From UBA4656 sp002405525 (GTDB lineage: Bacteria > Pseudomonadota > Gammaproteobacteria > Xanthomonadales > Ahniellaceae): 50,230 nt of DNA. Each line of letters opens with the position of its first letter. Within the stretch, counting starts at the first letter, position 1. The translations under genes were made by a program, and so were the position numbers. The stretch lies in contig DAIMGT010000021.1 of the NCBI GenBank assembly GCA_036723735.1, positions 1-50,230 on the forward strand, in the 5' to 3' direction. Shown in pieces: positions 16,063 to 25,428 of the stretch. A model generated the notes under the pieces. That model was given only the letters and a program-made list of their open reading frames with translations, was not told the DNA's origin and ran no database searches.

Positions 16063-16419
16063 TCAGTCGCGGAACTGCATCACGCGACCGGACTCGCCGA
16101 CCGCCACCATGAACTGCCCCAGCGTACCGGGGCGCACCGGGCCGCGGGCCGGGGCACCGTCCAGACCTCGTCGCGCCAGCGCCGTCTCGCAGGCCAGCAG
16201 CGGGAACCCGTGGTGTGCGGCCAGTCCCGCCCAGCCGGCGGCGAGATCGGGTTCGCCGGCCGTCGGGGCGGCCGCGACCAACGCGACGGCGCCGTCGCCG
16301 TGGAAGAACACCTGCCGCACCTGGTGGCCACTGGCCAGCGCAGCGCGGGCGAAGCGCAGGGCCGCGGCGGCACCCGGGCCGCCGCGGGGAGACGCCGTAA
16401 CGAGGATCGAGAAAACCAT
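16063..16419 (-). CDS. tusD: TusD/DsrE-family sulfurtransferase subunit
   Basis: 118 aa. VRQVFFHGDGAVALV and the catalytic-loop segment FPLLACETALARRG place the active Cys at residue 77, matching Cys78 of E. coli TusD. It takes persulfide sulfur (from IscS through TusA in the model system) and passes it to TusE for 2-thiouridine formation in tRNA. It is the first gene of the tusD-tusC-tusB-tusE-grx run and is divergent from the BepA-like gene, with a 93-base gap that must hold both promoters. The ribosome site before its ATG is weak. Confidence 0.87.
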   Translation of the reverse strand: MVFSILVTASPRGGPGAAAALRFARAALASGHQVRQVFFHGDGAVALVAAAPTAGEPDLAAGWAGLAAHHGFPLLACETALARRGLDGAPARGPVRPGTLGQFMVAVGESGRVMQFRD

Positions 16420-16512
16420 TTCTGAACGGACGCGCGCGAACTTTCCCCTAGACTAGCGTGTCACAGCCTTTGCGGCCTGTGTTTCCGACGCGCCGCTACC
16501 CAGGACCTGGCC

Positions 16513-18159
16513 ATGTCCGCGTTCCCACGCGCCATCGTGTTCATCCTAGCCGCTGGCACCAGCCTCGTCGCGGGCGCGCGCGACGACCTGCGGCTGCCCG
16601 ATATCGGCTCCTCGGCGGCGGCCATCATCACCCCGCAGCAGGAGCGCCAGATCGGCGAACAGATGCTGCGCAGCCTGCGTGGCGCGCGCGCCGTCGCCGA
16701 CGACCCGCTGCTCGACGAGTACCTGTCGGCGATGGGCTACCGGCTGGTCTCGCACAGCGAGCGTCCCGAGCAAGCGTTCACCTTCTTCGTGGTGCGCTCG
16801 GAACAGATCAACGCGTTCGCCGCGCCCGGCGGCTTCATCGGCATGAACACCGGCCTGATCGCCACCGCCGAGAACGAATCCGAGGTGGCGGCCGTGCTCG
16901 CGCACGAGGTCGCTCACGTGACCCAGCGGCACATCCTTCGCGCCGTGGAGAGCATGCAGCAGGTTTCCCTGCCCATCATGCTCGCCATGCTCGGCGTGCT
17001 GATCGCCGCGCAGGGCGCCGACAGCGCGGATGCGGCCCAGGCCGCGGTGGTCGGCGGGTCGGCGCTGCTGCAGCAGCAGCAGATCAATTTCACGCGCGGG
17101 AACGAGTACGAAGCCGACCGCATCGGCATCCAGATCCTGGCCCGCGCCGGCTATGACCCGCAGGCGATGGCATCGTTCTTCTGGCGCATGGGCCGCGCAA
17201 CCCGCGCCAACACCGGCGAAGGCGTTCCCGAATTCCTGCGCACCCATCCGGTGACCGCGACCCGCATTTCGGAGGCCAAGGATCGCGCCACGCAGATAGC
17301 GGGCGAGATCCCCACGGCCGGCGCCGAGATCGCAGCCGATGCCGGCGTACTCGCGCTCTACGCGCCGCCGTCGGCGACCGGCGGCCGGCTGGCGACTCTC
17401 GATGCGACGCCTGCACTGCGCGAGCAGGCCGAATTCGCGCGCACGATCCGCGCGCTGCGCGCCGCAGCGCCGCCATTGCCGCGCGACCCCGGCGCCTTCA
17501 TGCGCTTCCGCGAACGGGCCCGCGTGCTCGGCAGCGCCAACCCCGGCGACTTGATCCCCTTCTATCGCCGCACGATCGAGGCCGGCGAAGGCGACGGCGC
17601 GGCGATGCGCTACGGCCTCGCGCTGGCGCTGACCCGCGCCGGACAGCCGCGGATGGCGATCGGGGTGCTGGCGCCGCTGGCTGCGGACGCACCGGACGAG
17701 ATCACCTACGCACTGGCCCTGGCCGATGCGGAAGACGCGGCGGGCCGCCCCGTAGCGGCGCGCGAGCGGCTGGCCGCCCTCGCAGCGCGCTTCCCGGCGC
17801 ACCGCGCGGTGGCGATCGCCCACGCCCAGCAACTCGTCGCCAGCGGCTCGCGGCAGGCTGCCTCCACAGCGGCCGAGCGCCTGCGTCCGTTGCTGGCCGG
17901 CGCCGCCGAGGACGCGCTGTTGCAGTTGACCTTCGCCCGCGCCAGCGAACTGGCCGGGGATGAGATCCGCGCCGGCGAAGCGCACGCCGAGGTGGCCCTG
18001 CTCAACGGTCGCTTCGACGACGCGCTCAAGCAACTCAACGATCTTCTGCGGCGCAGCGACGTCGACTATTACCAGCGGGCGCGCATCGAGGCACGGATCG
18101 CACAGATCACACCGGTGGCGCTCGAGCAACGGCGCCGCGCGATCCCCGGACAGGCCTGA
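16513..18159 (+). CDS. bepA: BepA-like periplasmic M48 metalloprotease with TPR tail
   Basis: 548 aa. A signal peptide (residues 1-22, ending LVAGA) is followed by an M48 peptidase domain with HEVAH at residues 131-135 and the downstream NEYEADRIGIQIL that supplies the third zinc ligand. The LRTHPVTATRISEA stretch is typical of the YfgC/BepA group. The C-terminal half is alpha-helical, with repeated ALAL...A.R patterns consistent with tetratricopeptide repeats. BepA degrades or helps assemble stalled outer-membrane proteins such as LptD at the BAM complex. Length is somewhat above E. coli BepA (487 aa), mainly in the TPR part. It precedes phoB in the same direction, with a 100-base gap. Confidence 0.9.
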   Translation: MSAFPRAIVFILAAGTSLVAGARDDLRLPDIGSSAAAIITPQQERQIGEQMLRSLRGARAVADDPLLDEYLSAMGYRLVSHSERPEQAFTFFVVRSEQINAFAAPGGFIGMNTGLIATAENESEVAAVLAHEVAHVTQRHILRAVESMQQVSLPIMLAMLGVLIAAQGADSADAAQAAVVGGSALLQQQQINFTRGNEYEADRIGIQILARAGYDPQAMASFFWRMGRATRANTGEGVPEFLRTHPVTATRISEAKDRATQIAGEIPTAGAEIAADAGVLALYAPPSATGGRLATLDATPALREQAEFARTIRALRAAAPPLPRDPGAFMRFRERARVLGSANPGDLIPFYRRTIEAGEGDGAAMRYGLALALTRAGQPRMAIGVLAPLAADAPDEITYALALADAEDAAGRPVAARERLAALAARFPAHRAVAIAHAQQLVASGSRQAASTAAERLRPLLAGAAEDALLQLTFARASELAGDEIRAGEAHAEVALLNGRFDDALKQLNDLLRRSDVDYYQRARIEARIAQITPVALEQRRRAIPGQA

Positions 18160-18259
18160 GCGACGGCCGGCCCGGCCTCCGGGTGTCACGCCTCGGCAAC
18201 AAATCTGTAGTCCAATCCGGAGCGAGTCGGCCGGGGTGGCCGCAGGGTGCCGAGCGACC

Positions 18260-18949
18260 GTGCAGAAGCAGATTCTCATCGTTGAAGACGAGCCCGCCAT
18301 CCGCGACATGGTGGCCTTCGCGCTCAGCCGCGCCGGCCTCGAGGCGGTGCACGCAGCCGACACCCGCGCCGCGCAGGATGCGATCATGCAGCGCGTCCCT
18401 GATCTCATCCTGCTCGACTGGATGCTGCCCGGCATGAGTGGGCTGGAGTTCGCGCGCCGCCTGCGGCGCGAGGAGATGACGCGCGAGGTGCCGATCATCA
18501 TGCTCACCGCGCGCGGCGAGGAGAACGACCGCGTCGGCGGACTGGAAGCCGGCGTCGACGACTACGTGGTCAAGCCTTTCTCCACGCGCGAACTTGTGGC
18601 GCGGATCAAGGCCGTGATCCGGCGCACGCAGAGCGAGACCGAGCAGGGCACCGTCGAACTCGGCGGCCTGCGGATCGACGGTCCGGCGCATCGCGTGTTC
18701 GCCGGCGACAAACCGGTGTCGATCGGACCCACCGAGTACCGCCTGCTGTACTTCTTCATGACCCACCCCGAACGCGTGTACTCGCGCGGACAGTTGCTCG
18801 ACCACGTCTGGGGCGGCAACGTCTACGTGGAGGAGCGCACGGTCGACGTGCACATCCGACGCCTGCGCAAGACGCTCGAGCCTTTCGCGCTGGATGACCT
18901 CGTGCAGACGGTGCGCGGGTCGGGGTACCGGTTCTCGACCACCGTTTGA
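18260..18949 (+). CDS. phoB: phosphate regulon response regulator PhoB
   Basis: 229 aa from a GTG at 18260, the same length as E. coli PhoB. The receiver domain has acidic residues in IVEDEPAIRDM, phospho-acceptor Asp53 in LLDWMLPGMSG, Thr83 and Lys105 (VVKPF). The winged-helix output domain contains the PhoB-typical IGPTEYRLLYFFMTHPERVY and VEERTVDVHIRRLRK. The frame is open upstream, but family sequence starts exactly at VQKQILIVEDE. It binds Pho boxes when phosphate is low. PhoR and polyphosphate genes follow. I could not identify a Pho box ahead of it. Confidence 0.94.
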   Translation: MQKQILIVEDEPAIRDMVAFALSRAGLEAVHAADTRAAQDAIMQRVPDLILLDWMLPGMSGLEFARRLRREEMTREVPIIMLTARGEENDRVGGLEAGVDDYVVKPFSTRELVARIKAVIRRTQSETEQGTVELGGLRIDGPAHRVFAGDKPVSIGPTEYRLLYFFMTHPERVYSRGQLLDHVWGGNVYVEERTVDVHIRRLRKTLEPFALDDLVQTVRGSGYRFSTTV

Positions 18950-19014
18950 GGCGCGCGGGCGCACCCGGCCGCCGCCGCTGCTAACCTCGGGTCCGCGGTT
19001 CGAAGCCACGACCC

Positions 19015-20340
19015 ATGCGCCCCGACGCTCCTCTCAATTCTGCTTGGCTGGCCTCGCTCGGACGCTTTGCCCTGCTGCTGGCGGCCGCCGCGACCGTGGG
19101 GATCGCCACCGGTCACCCGCTTCCCTTGCTGACCGCGGCCCTGTTCGGTCACAGCTGCTGGCAGTTCCGCAAGTTGCACCGCATGCAGGCCTGGCTTCGC
19201 TCCCGCCGGCTGGTGCCGCCGCCGGAGGGAGAGGGTGCGTGGAGCGACATCGGGGAGTTCGTATGGCGCAAGCTGCGCGCCGAGCGCTCGCGCAAGCGCC
19301 GGCTGGTGGCGCTGCTGCGTGCCTTCCGCGAGGCAGCGGCGGCACTGCCCGACGGGGTGGTGGTGCTCGATCGCGACCGGGCGGTGGTCTGGTTCAACGC
19401 CAGCGCCGGTCGCCTGCTGCATCTGGCCGCACCGCGGGACCGCGGCAAGAGGATCGACGACTTCGTGCCGCTCGCCGCCCGCAAGTGGCTGGGCGATGGC
19501 CCGCATGCGGACCCGCTGATCGACCTGCCAGCGCCGCACGACGAGTCGGTTCGCCTCTCGTTCCGCCTGATCCACTACGCCCGCGACCAGAACATGCTGG
19601 TGGTGCGTGACATCACCAAATTGATGCGCCTCGAACAGGTACGCCGCGACTTCGTGGCCAACGTCTCGCACGAACTGCGCACCCCACTGACCGTGCTGCA
19701 CGGCTACCTCGACATGATCGAACCGGACGAGGTCCCCCAGTGGACGCCGGTGCTTGCCGATCTGCGCGCCCAGTCGCGGCGCATGGCGCAGATCGTCGAG
19801 GATCTGCTCACGCTGTCGCGCATCGAGGCCGAGCAGCACCCGCCGGACGAGCGGGTCGCGATGCGACCGCTGCTGACGTCGCTGCGGCGCGACGCAGAGG
19901 CGCTGAGCCAGGGCCGCCACGAGGTGGCAGTGCACGCCGACTGCGACCTCGACCTGCGCGGCTCCAACCAGTACCTGCACAGCGCCTTCTCCAACCTGGT
20001 CAGCAACGCGGTGCGCTATACCCCGCCCGGTGGCCGGATCGGGATCCACTGGCAGCACGCGGCGGACGGCCTGCGTTTCCGCGTGGAGGACACTGGATAC
20101 GGCATCCCGGCCGAGCACCTGCCACGGATCACCGAGCGCTTCTACCGGGTGTCCACCAGCCGCTCGCGGGCGCACGGCGGGACCGGCCTTGGCCTTTCGA
20201 TCGTCAAGCACGCGCTGGCCATCCACCATGCCCGACTGGAAATCGAGAGCGAGGTAGGCCGCGGAAGCACCTTCAGCTGCGTGTTCCCGCGCGACGCCGG
20301 CTTGGCGCCGGCGCGCGAAGCCGCGAACGACGGGCCGTGA
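19015..20340 (+). CDS. phoR: phosphate regulon sensor histidine kinase PhoR
   Basis: 441 aa. The N-terminal hydrophobic region (about residues 12-45) anchors it in the membrane. A linker and PAS domain follow (LPDGVVVLDRDRAVVWFNAS). The dimerisation/phospho-acceptor domain has FVANVSHELRTPLTVLHGY with His219, and the ATPase domain has an N-box (SNLVSNAVRYTPPGG), G1 (VEDTGYGIPAEHL) and G2 (GTGLGLSIVKHAL). It phosphorylates PhoB under phosphate limitation and is linked to the Pst/PhoU system in the model organism; no pst genes lie in this window. It starts 65 bases after phoB. Confidence 0.93.
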   Translation: MRPDAPLNSAWLASLGRFALLLAAAATVGIATGHPLPLLTAALFGHSCWQFRKLHRMQAWLRSRRLVPPPEGEGAWSDIGEFVWRKLRAERSRKRRLVALLRAFREAAAALPDGVVVLDRDRAVVWFNASAGRLLHLAAPRDRGKRIDDFVPLAARKWLGDGPHADPLIDLPAPHDESVRLSFRLIHYARDQNMLVVRDITKLMRLEQVRRDFVANVSHELRTPLTVLHGYLDMIEPDEVPQWTPVLADLRAQSRRMAQIVEDLLTLSRIEAEQHPPDERVAMRPLLTSLRRDAEALSQGRHEVAVHADCDLDLRGSNQYLHSAFSNLVSNAVRYTPPGGRIGIHWQHAADGLRFRVEDTGYGIPAEHLPRITERFYRVSTSRSRAHGGTGLGLSIVKHALAIHHARLEIESEVGRGSTFSCVFPRDAGLAPAREAANDGP

Positions 20341-20562
20341 CGGCGCGGCACCGCCCAAGCGGGCACTCGACGGCGCACCCGTCGCCAGCCCGCGCGCGCC
20401 CGGTCCGCGGATGCCACAACGCCGCGCGGCCCGTCGTGATGCCGCGCGAGTCGGCGGCTTGCGGGGCATCCGCAGGCGCCTGCCGCCCAGCGGTCCTGCG
20501 CATTCGCGCCTTGCGCCGTCGCATCCGGCCGCGATAATCGGTCGCCCGCCACCCGCATCGCC

Positions 20563-22629
20563 ATGAGCAAGCCCAAGGACCGCCACCTCTTCATCAACCG
20601 CGAACTGTCGCAACTGGAATTCAACTTCCGGGTGCTGGCGCAGGCGCGCGACCCGCAGACACCGCTGCTCGAGCGGCTGCGATATCTGTGCATTTCCTGC
20701 ACCAACCTCGACGAGTTCTTCGAAATCCGGGTTGCCGGGGTGCGTCAGCAGCAGCAGATCGGAGGCCCACCCGGCCCCGACGGCCTGTCGCCGGCCGAGG
20801 TCATGGCACGGGTCCGCGTTCGCGCGCGGGAACTGGTCGCCGAGCAGTATCAGTGCTGGAACCGCGTGCTGCGGCCGGCGATGAAGAAGGCGGGCATTCG
20901 CCTGCTGATGCGCGATGAGTGGAACGCCAAGCAGCGCAAATGGCTGCAGGCTTACTTCCGCGAACAGATCATGCCGGTGCTCTCGCCGCTCGGCCTGGAT
21001 CCGGCGCATCCCTTCCCCCGCATCCTCAACAAGACGCTTAACATCGCGGTGGTGCTGCGCGGCAAGGACGCGTTCGGTCGCGAGGGCCACATGGCGGTGG
21101 TACGCGCGCCACGCTCGCTGCCGCGCATCATCGAGTTGCCGCCGGGCCTGGACGGCGATCCGCTCACGCAGGAATTCGTCTTTCTGTCCGCCATACTGCA
21201 CGAGTTCGTGGAGGAACTGTTCCCCGGCATGCAGGTCAAGGGCAGCTACCAGTTCCGCGTCACCCGCAATTCGGAACTCGCAGTGGACGAAGACGAGGTG
21301 GAAAACCTCGCCAGCGCGCTCAAGGACGAACTCGCCGGTCGCGGTTACGCGCGTGCGGTGCGTCTGGAGGTCGCCGACTCATGCCCAAACTCGGTGCTCG
21401 AATTCCTGATCGACAACTTCGAACTCAGCGACCAGGACGTTTACCGCTGCCACGGTCCCGTAAACCTGAACCGGGTGGTCGCCGTGTACGACATGGTCGA
21501 CCGGCCGGACCTCAAGTTCCCCCCGTTCGCGCCACGCGTGCAGCAGCGCCTGGCGCAGTCGGCCACCGTGTTCGACGCGGTGCGCGAGGGCGACGTTCTG
21601 CTGCACCATCCCTTCGACTCGTTCTCCACCGTGCTCGATCTGGTGCGCCAGGCCGCGTCGGACCCCGAAGTGCTGGCGGTCAAGCAAACCCTCTACCGAA
21701 CCGGCAAGGATTCGGTGCTGGTCGGACTGCTGGAGGAAGCGGCGCGCAACGGCAAGGACGTGACCGTGGTGATCGAACTGCGCGCGCGCTTCGACGAGGA
21801 GTCGAACATCGGCGTCGCCAACCGACTGCAGGAAGCCGGGGTGCAGGTCGTCTACGGCGTGGTCGGCTACAAGACGCACGGCAAGATGCTGCTGGTGGTG
21901 CGCCGCGAACAGGGCCGTCCGCGACGCTACGTCCACCTGTCGACCGGTAATTACCACGCCGGCACCGCGCGCACCTACACCGACATCGGACTGTTGACCG
22001 CGAACCCGGAGATCGGCGAGGACGTGCACCGGATGTTCCAGCAACTGTCGGGCCTCGGACCTCAGATCAAGCTCAAGCACCTCCTGCAGTCACCGTTCAC
22101 GCTGCACAAGGGCCTGATCGGCAAGATCGAGCGCGAAATCGCTCACGCCAAGGCTGGGCGGCCAGCGCGCATCATCGCCAAGATCAACGCCATGAACGAG
22201 TCGGGGGTGATCGAACTGCTGTACGACGCCTCGCGGGCCGGGGTGAAAATCGACCTGATCGTGCGCGGCTCGTGCGCGCTGCGGCCCGGTGTGCCGGGCG
22301 TGTCCGAAAACATCCGCGTGCGCTCGATCGTCGGCCGCTTCCTCGAACACAGTCGAGTGTACTGGTTCCTCAACGATGGCGCGTCGGAGATCTACTGCTC
22401 CTCCGCCGACTGGCTCGAGCGCAACCTGCTGCGCCGGATCGAAACCTGCTTCCCGATCCTCGACCCCGAACTCGCCCGCCGAGTGTTCGAGGAGGACCTG
22501 GAGAACTACCTCGCCGACAACACCCAGGCCTGGGAACTTCGCGCGGACGGCACCTACGCCCGGATCCAGCACGGCGAAGCGATGCCGCACAGCGCGCAGC
22601 AGACCCTGCTGACCCGACTGTGCCGCTGA
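20563..22629 (+). CDS. ppk1: polyphosphate kinase 1
   Basis: 688 aa, full family length. The N-domain begins FINRELSQLEFNFRVL. The catalytic part has GYKTHGKMLLVVRRE with the phosphorylated His439, STGNYHAGTARTYTD, and the second conserved histidine at 596 (FLEHSRVYWF). It reversibly transfers the ATP gamma-phosphate to a growing polyphosphate chain. It stands between phoR and ppx on the same strand. A 222-base gap before it suggests its own promoter, which may be PhoB-controlled, but I see no clear Pho box there. An inverted repeat GCGGATGCC...GGCATCCGC lies in that gap at about 20406-20474. Confidence 0.95.
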   Translation: MSKPKDRHLFINRELSQLEFNFRVLAQARDPQTPLLERLRYLCISCTNLDEFFEIRVAGVRQQQQIGGPPGPDGLSPAEVMARVRVRARELVAEQYQCWNRVLRPAMKKAGIRLLMRDEWNAKQRKWLQAYFREQIMPVLSPLGLDPAHPFPRILNKTLNIAVVLRGKDAFGREGHMAVVRAPRSLPRIIELPPGLDGDPLTQEFVFLSAILHEFVEELFPGMQVKGSYQFRVTRNSELAVDEDEVENLASALKDELAGRGYARAVRLEVADSCPNSVLEFLIDNFELSDQDVYRCHGPVNLNRVVAVYDMVDRPDLKFPPFAPRVQQRLAQSATVFDAVREGDVLLHHPFDSFSTVLDLVRQAASDPEVLAVKQTLYRTGKDSVLVGLLEEAARNGKDVTVVIELRARFDEESNIGVANRLQEAGVQVVYGVVGYKTHGKMLLVVRREQGRPRRYVHLSTGNYHAGTARTYTDIGLLTANPEIGEDVHRMFQQLSGLGPQIKLKHLLQSPFTLHKGLIGKIEREIAHAKAGRPARIIAKINAMNESGVIELLYDASRAGVKIDLIVRGSCALRPGVPGVSENIRVRSIVGRFLEHSRVYWFLNDGASEIYCSSADWLERNLLRRIETCFPILDPELARRVFEEDLENYLADNTQAWELRADGTYARIQHGEAMPHSAQQTLLTRLCR

Positions 22630-22636
22630 GCAGCCG

Positions 22637-24142
22637 ATGAGCAGCATCCTGCAGGAAGGCGATTCGCTGGCCGCCGTCGATCTCGGCTCGAACAGTTTCC
22701 ACCTGGTGGTGGCGCGCTACGAGCATGGCGACCTGCGCGTGATCGATCGCGTGCGAGAAACCGTGCGCATGGCCCTAGGCCTGCGCCCCGACGGCACGCT
22801 CGATCCCGAGCGCCACCGCCGTGCGCTGTCGTGCCTGGCGCGCTTCGGCCAGCGGCTGCGCGACCTGCCGCCCGAGCGCGTGCGCGCGGTGGGCACCAAT
22901 ACCGTGCGCCGGCTGCGCAACCCGCGCGCCTTTCTGTTACCGGCGGAGACTGCGCTCGGACACCCGATCTCGGTGGTCCCCGGCCGCGAGGAGGCGCGCC
23001 TGATCTACCTCGGGGTGGCCCACGGTCTGCCGCGCTCGCGCGAGCGCCGGCTGGTGGTCGACATCGGCGGCGGCAGCACCGAGTTCATCATCGGGTGCGA
23101 GTTCGCCGCGCTGGAGACCGAGAGCCTGCAGATGGGCTGCGTGGCCAGCACGCTGCGCTTCTTCGACGACGGCAAGTTGACCCGCAAGCGCTGGCAGCGC
23201 GCGCAGACCGAGATCGAGGTCGAACTGCAGCAGTTCGCCGCCGCCTACCGCGCACTGGGCTGGAAGGAGGCGATCGGATCGTCCGGCACCGCTCGGGCGC
23301 TGGGCGCGATCAACGAGGCGCTCGGACACGGCGACAATGTGGTCAGTCGCGCCGGGCTGGACGAGATCCGCGAGCGCCTGCTGGGCGCCGGCGAGATCGA
23401 ACGCATCCGGCTGCCCGGGCTGTCCGACGACCGGCGTCCGGTGATCGCCGGCGGTGCGGTGATCCTCGACACCGTGTTCCGCGCGCTCGGCATCGACCGC
23501 ATGCGGGTGTGCGACACGGCGATGCGCGAAGGACTGCTCTACGACATGCTCGGCCGTGCCGCGCAAACCGATCCACGCGAGGCCAGCATCGAGGGGCTCG
23601 CCAGCCGCTACGGCGCCGACCGCGCGCAGGCCGACCGCGTAGAAGCCACGGCGCTGCGCCTCTTCGACCAGGTGGCGGCCGACTGGACGCTCGACGACGA
23701 GCACCGCATGTGGCTGGCGTGGTGCGCGCGCGTGCACGAGATCGGGCTGACCATCGCGCACAGCCAGCACCACGTGCACGGCGCCTACCTGGTGGGACAG
23801 TCGGACCTGTTCGGCTTCGCGCACCAGGAGCAGCAGGCGCTGGCCTTCGTGGTGCGCGCCCAGCGCCGCGCGATCCCGCTCGAGGTGCTCAACGCACTGC
23901 CGGATCGACTCGCGGGAGCGGCGTCGCGCCTGGCCGTGCTGCTGCGCCTCGCCGCCCTGCTGCACCGCGCGCGCACACCCGAACCGCTGCCGGATATCGC
24001 GGTAAAGGCCGGCGAACGCTCGCTGCGCGTGGCGCTGCCGCGGCAGTGGCTCGACGCCCATACACTGACCCGCGCCGACCTCGATCAGGAGCGCAAGCAG
24101 CTCGCGGCGTTGAACCTCAAACTGCAGGTTGCGGCAGTCTGA
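22637..24142 (+). CDS. ppx: Ppx/GppA exopolyphosphatase family protein
   Basis: 501 aa. It shows the actin-like ASKHA phosphatase signatures: LAAVDLGSNSFHLVVAR (phosphate 1), then VVDIGGGSTEFIIG (phosphate 2), followed by GSSGTARALGAINEAL. The C-terminal half from about residue 310 is the HD-like helical domain (HEIGLTIAHSQHHVHGAYLV). It releases phosphate from polyphosphate ends and/or converts pppGpp to ppGpp; family members overlap in activity, so Ppx versus GppA cannot be settled here. It starts seven bases after the ppk1 stop, a classic ppk-ppx operon. Confidence 0.94.
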   Translation: MSSILQEGDSLAAVDLGSNSFHLVVARYEHGDLRVIDRVRETVRMALGLRPDGTLDPERHRRALSCLARFGQRLRDLPPERVRAVGTNTVRRLRNPRAFLLPAETALGHPISVVPGREEARLIYLGVAHGLPRSRERRLVVDIGGGSTEFIIGCEFAALETESLQMGCVASTLRFFDDGKLTRKRWQRAQTEIEVELQQFAAAYRALGWKEAIGSSGTARALGAINEALGHGDNVVSRAGLDEIRERLLGAGEIERIRLPGLSDDRRPVIAGGAVILDTVFRALGIDRMRVCDTAMREGLLYDMLGRAAQTDPREASIEGLASRYGADRAQADRVEATALRLFDQVAADWTLDDEHRMWLAWCARVHEIGLTIAHSQHHVHGAYLVGQSDLFGFAHQEQQALAFVVRAQRRAIPLEVLNALPDRLAGAASRLAVLLRLAALLHRARTPEPLPDIAVKAGERSLRVALPRQWLDAHTLTRADLDQERKQLAALNLKLQVAAV

Positions 24143-24188
24143 CCCGCTGCTTCGCGCGGGGCGCGCAGCCGCGCCGACGGAGAAACCG

Positions 24189-25424
24189 ATGGCCCGACCG
24201 ACCTACGACCTCGTCCTGCACGGCGCCAGCAGCTTCGTCGGCCGCATCGTCGCCGAACACCTGATCGAACGACACGGCGTCGGCCGCGACCTGCGCTGGG
24301 CGATCAGCGGCAGATCACCGGAGCGGCTGCATGCGCTGCGCGACTTGCTCGGGCGGCGCGCGATGAAACTGCCGGTGCTGGTCGCCGACGCCGCCGATGC
24401 CGACGCCCTGCGCATGCTGTGTGCGCGCACGCGCGTGGTGGCTTCGACGGTCGGGCCGTACGCCCTGCACGGCGGACCGCTGGTCGCGGCCTGCGTCGCC
24501 GCGGGCACCGACTACTGCGACCTCACCGGCGAGGTGCAGTGGGTACGGCGCATGATCACGCGCCACCAGCGCGCGGCTCGGCGCAGCGGTGCGCGCATCG
24601 TGCACTGCTGCGGATTCGACTCCCTGCCCTCCGACCTCGGCGTGCACGTGCTGCAGCGGGCGGCGGTCGCGCGTTTCGGCGCGCCTTTCGAACGCGTTCG
24701 CGCCCGGGTCTGGAAGCTGCGCGGCGGTTTCTCCGGCGGCACCATCGCCAGCCTGCTCAACGTGCTCGACGAAGCGCGGCGCGATGCCGCGCTGCGCCGC
24801 GCGCTGGCCGATCCCTATGCCCTGTGTCCGCCTTCGCGCGCGAAGCGGCCGCGCCAGCCCGAGGTGCGCCTGCCGGAATACGACCCGGTCGCCGGCGGCT
24901 GGCTCGCGCCGTTCGTGATGGCGGCGATCAACAGCCGCGTCGTCCATCGCAGCAACGCGCTGTCCGGCATGACCTACGGCCGCGACTTCCGCTACGACGA
25001 AGCCGTGTCCTGCGGCCCGGGCCTCGCCGGCCGCGCGCGGGCCGCGGCGCTCGCAGCGGCGCTCGCAGCGGGACTCGCCGCCGGCGCCGTGCCGCCTCTG
25101 CGCGCCGCCCTGCAGCGTTTCGTGTTGCCCGCGTCGGGCGAAGGCCCAAGCCCCGAACAGCAGCGGCACGGGCGCTGGGAAATCCGCTTCTTCGGCGAAG
25201 GGCCCGGCGGCACGCGGCTCGCGCTGCGCGTGACCGGCGACCGTGATCCCGGCTACGGCTCGACCGGCAGGATGTTCGCCGAGACTGCGATCGCGCTCTC
25301 GCTCGACCGCGCCCGCGGCCGCGCGCCGGGCGGCTTTTGGACGCCGGCGTCGCTGCTCGGCGATCGGCTGGTGGAACGGCTCGTGGCGCACGCCGGCGTG
25401 CGCTTCGAGTGCCTCGACGGCTGA
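24189..25424 (+). CDS. saccharopine dehydrogenase-like (trans-acting enoyl reductase family) oxidoreductase
   Basis: 411 aa. The N-terminal Rossmann motif reads LHGASSFVGRIVAEHL; VASTVGPYALHGGPLVAAC and GTDYCDLTGEVQWVR follow, and VHCCGFDSLPSDLGVHVLQ is diagnostic of the saccharopine-dehydrogenase-like proteins annotated as trans-acting enoyl reductases. A hydrophobic alanine-rich helix lies near residues 280-310. The ATG at 24189 is preceded by CGGAGA. Substrate is unknown; in mycobacteria the family includes lipid biosynthesis reductases, but human SCCPDH-type members have no proven reaction. It follows ppx by 46 bases and precedes the CIA30-like gene by four. Confidence 0.88.
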   Translation: MARPTYDLVLHGASSFVGRIVAEHLIERHGVGRDLRWAISGRSPERLHALRDLLGRRAMKLPVLVADAADADALRMLCARTRVVASTVGPYALHGGPLVAACVAAGTDYCDLTGEVQWVRRMITRHQRAARRSGARIVHCCGFDSLPSDLGVHVLQRAAVARFGAPFERVRARVWKLRGGFSGGTIASLLNVLDEARRDAALRRALADPYALCPPSRAKRPRQPEVRLPEYDPVAGGWLAPFVMAAINSRVVHRSNALSGMTYGRDFRYDEAVSCGPGLAGRARAAALAAALAAGLAAGAVPPLRAALQRFVLPASGEGPSPEQQRHGRWEIRFFGEGPGGTRLALRVTGDRDPGYGSTGRMFAETAIALSLDRARGRAPGGFWTPASLLGDRLVERLVAHAGVRFECLDG

Positions 25425-25428
25425 GGCC

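Noticed and set aside
18160..18259. Pho box upstream of phoB
   Set aside because: I looked for tandem CTGTCAT-like heptamers with four-base spacing and found none convincing.
18823..21201. Minus-strand open frame of about 790 codons opposite phoR and ppk1
   Set aside because: Shadow of two well-supported genes; no domain recognised.
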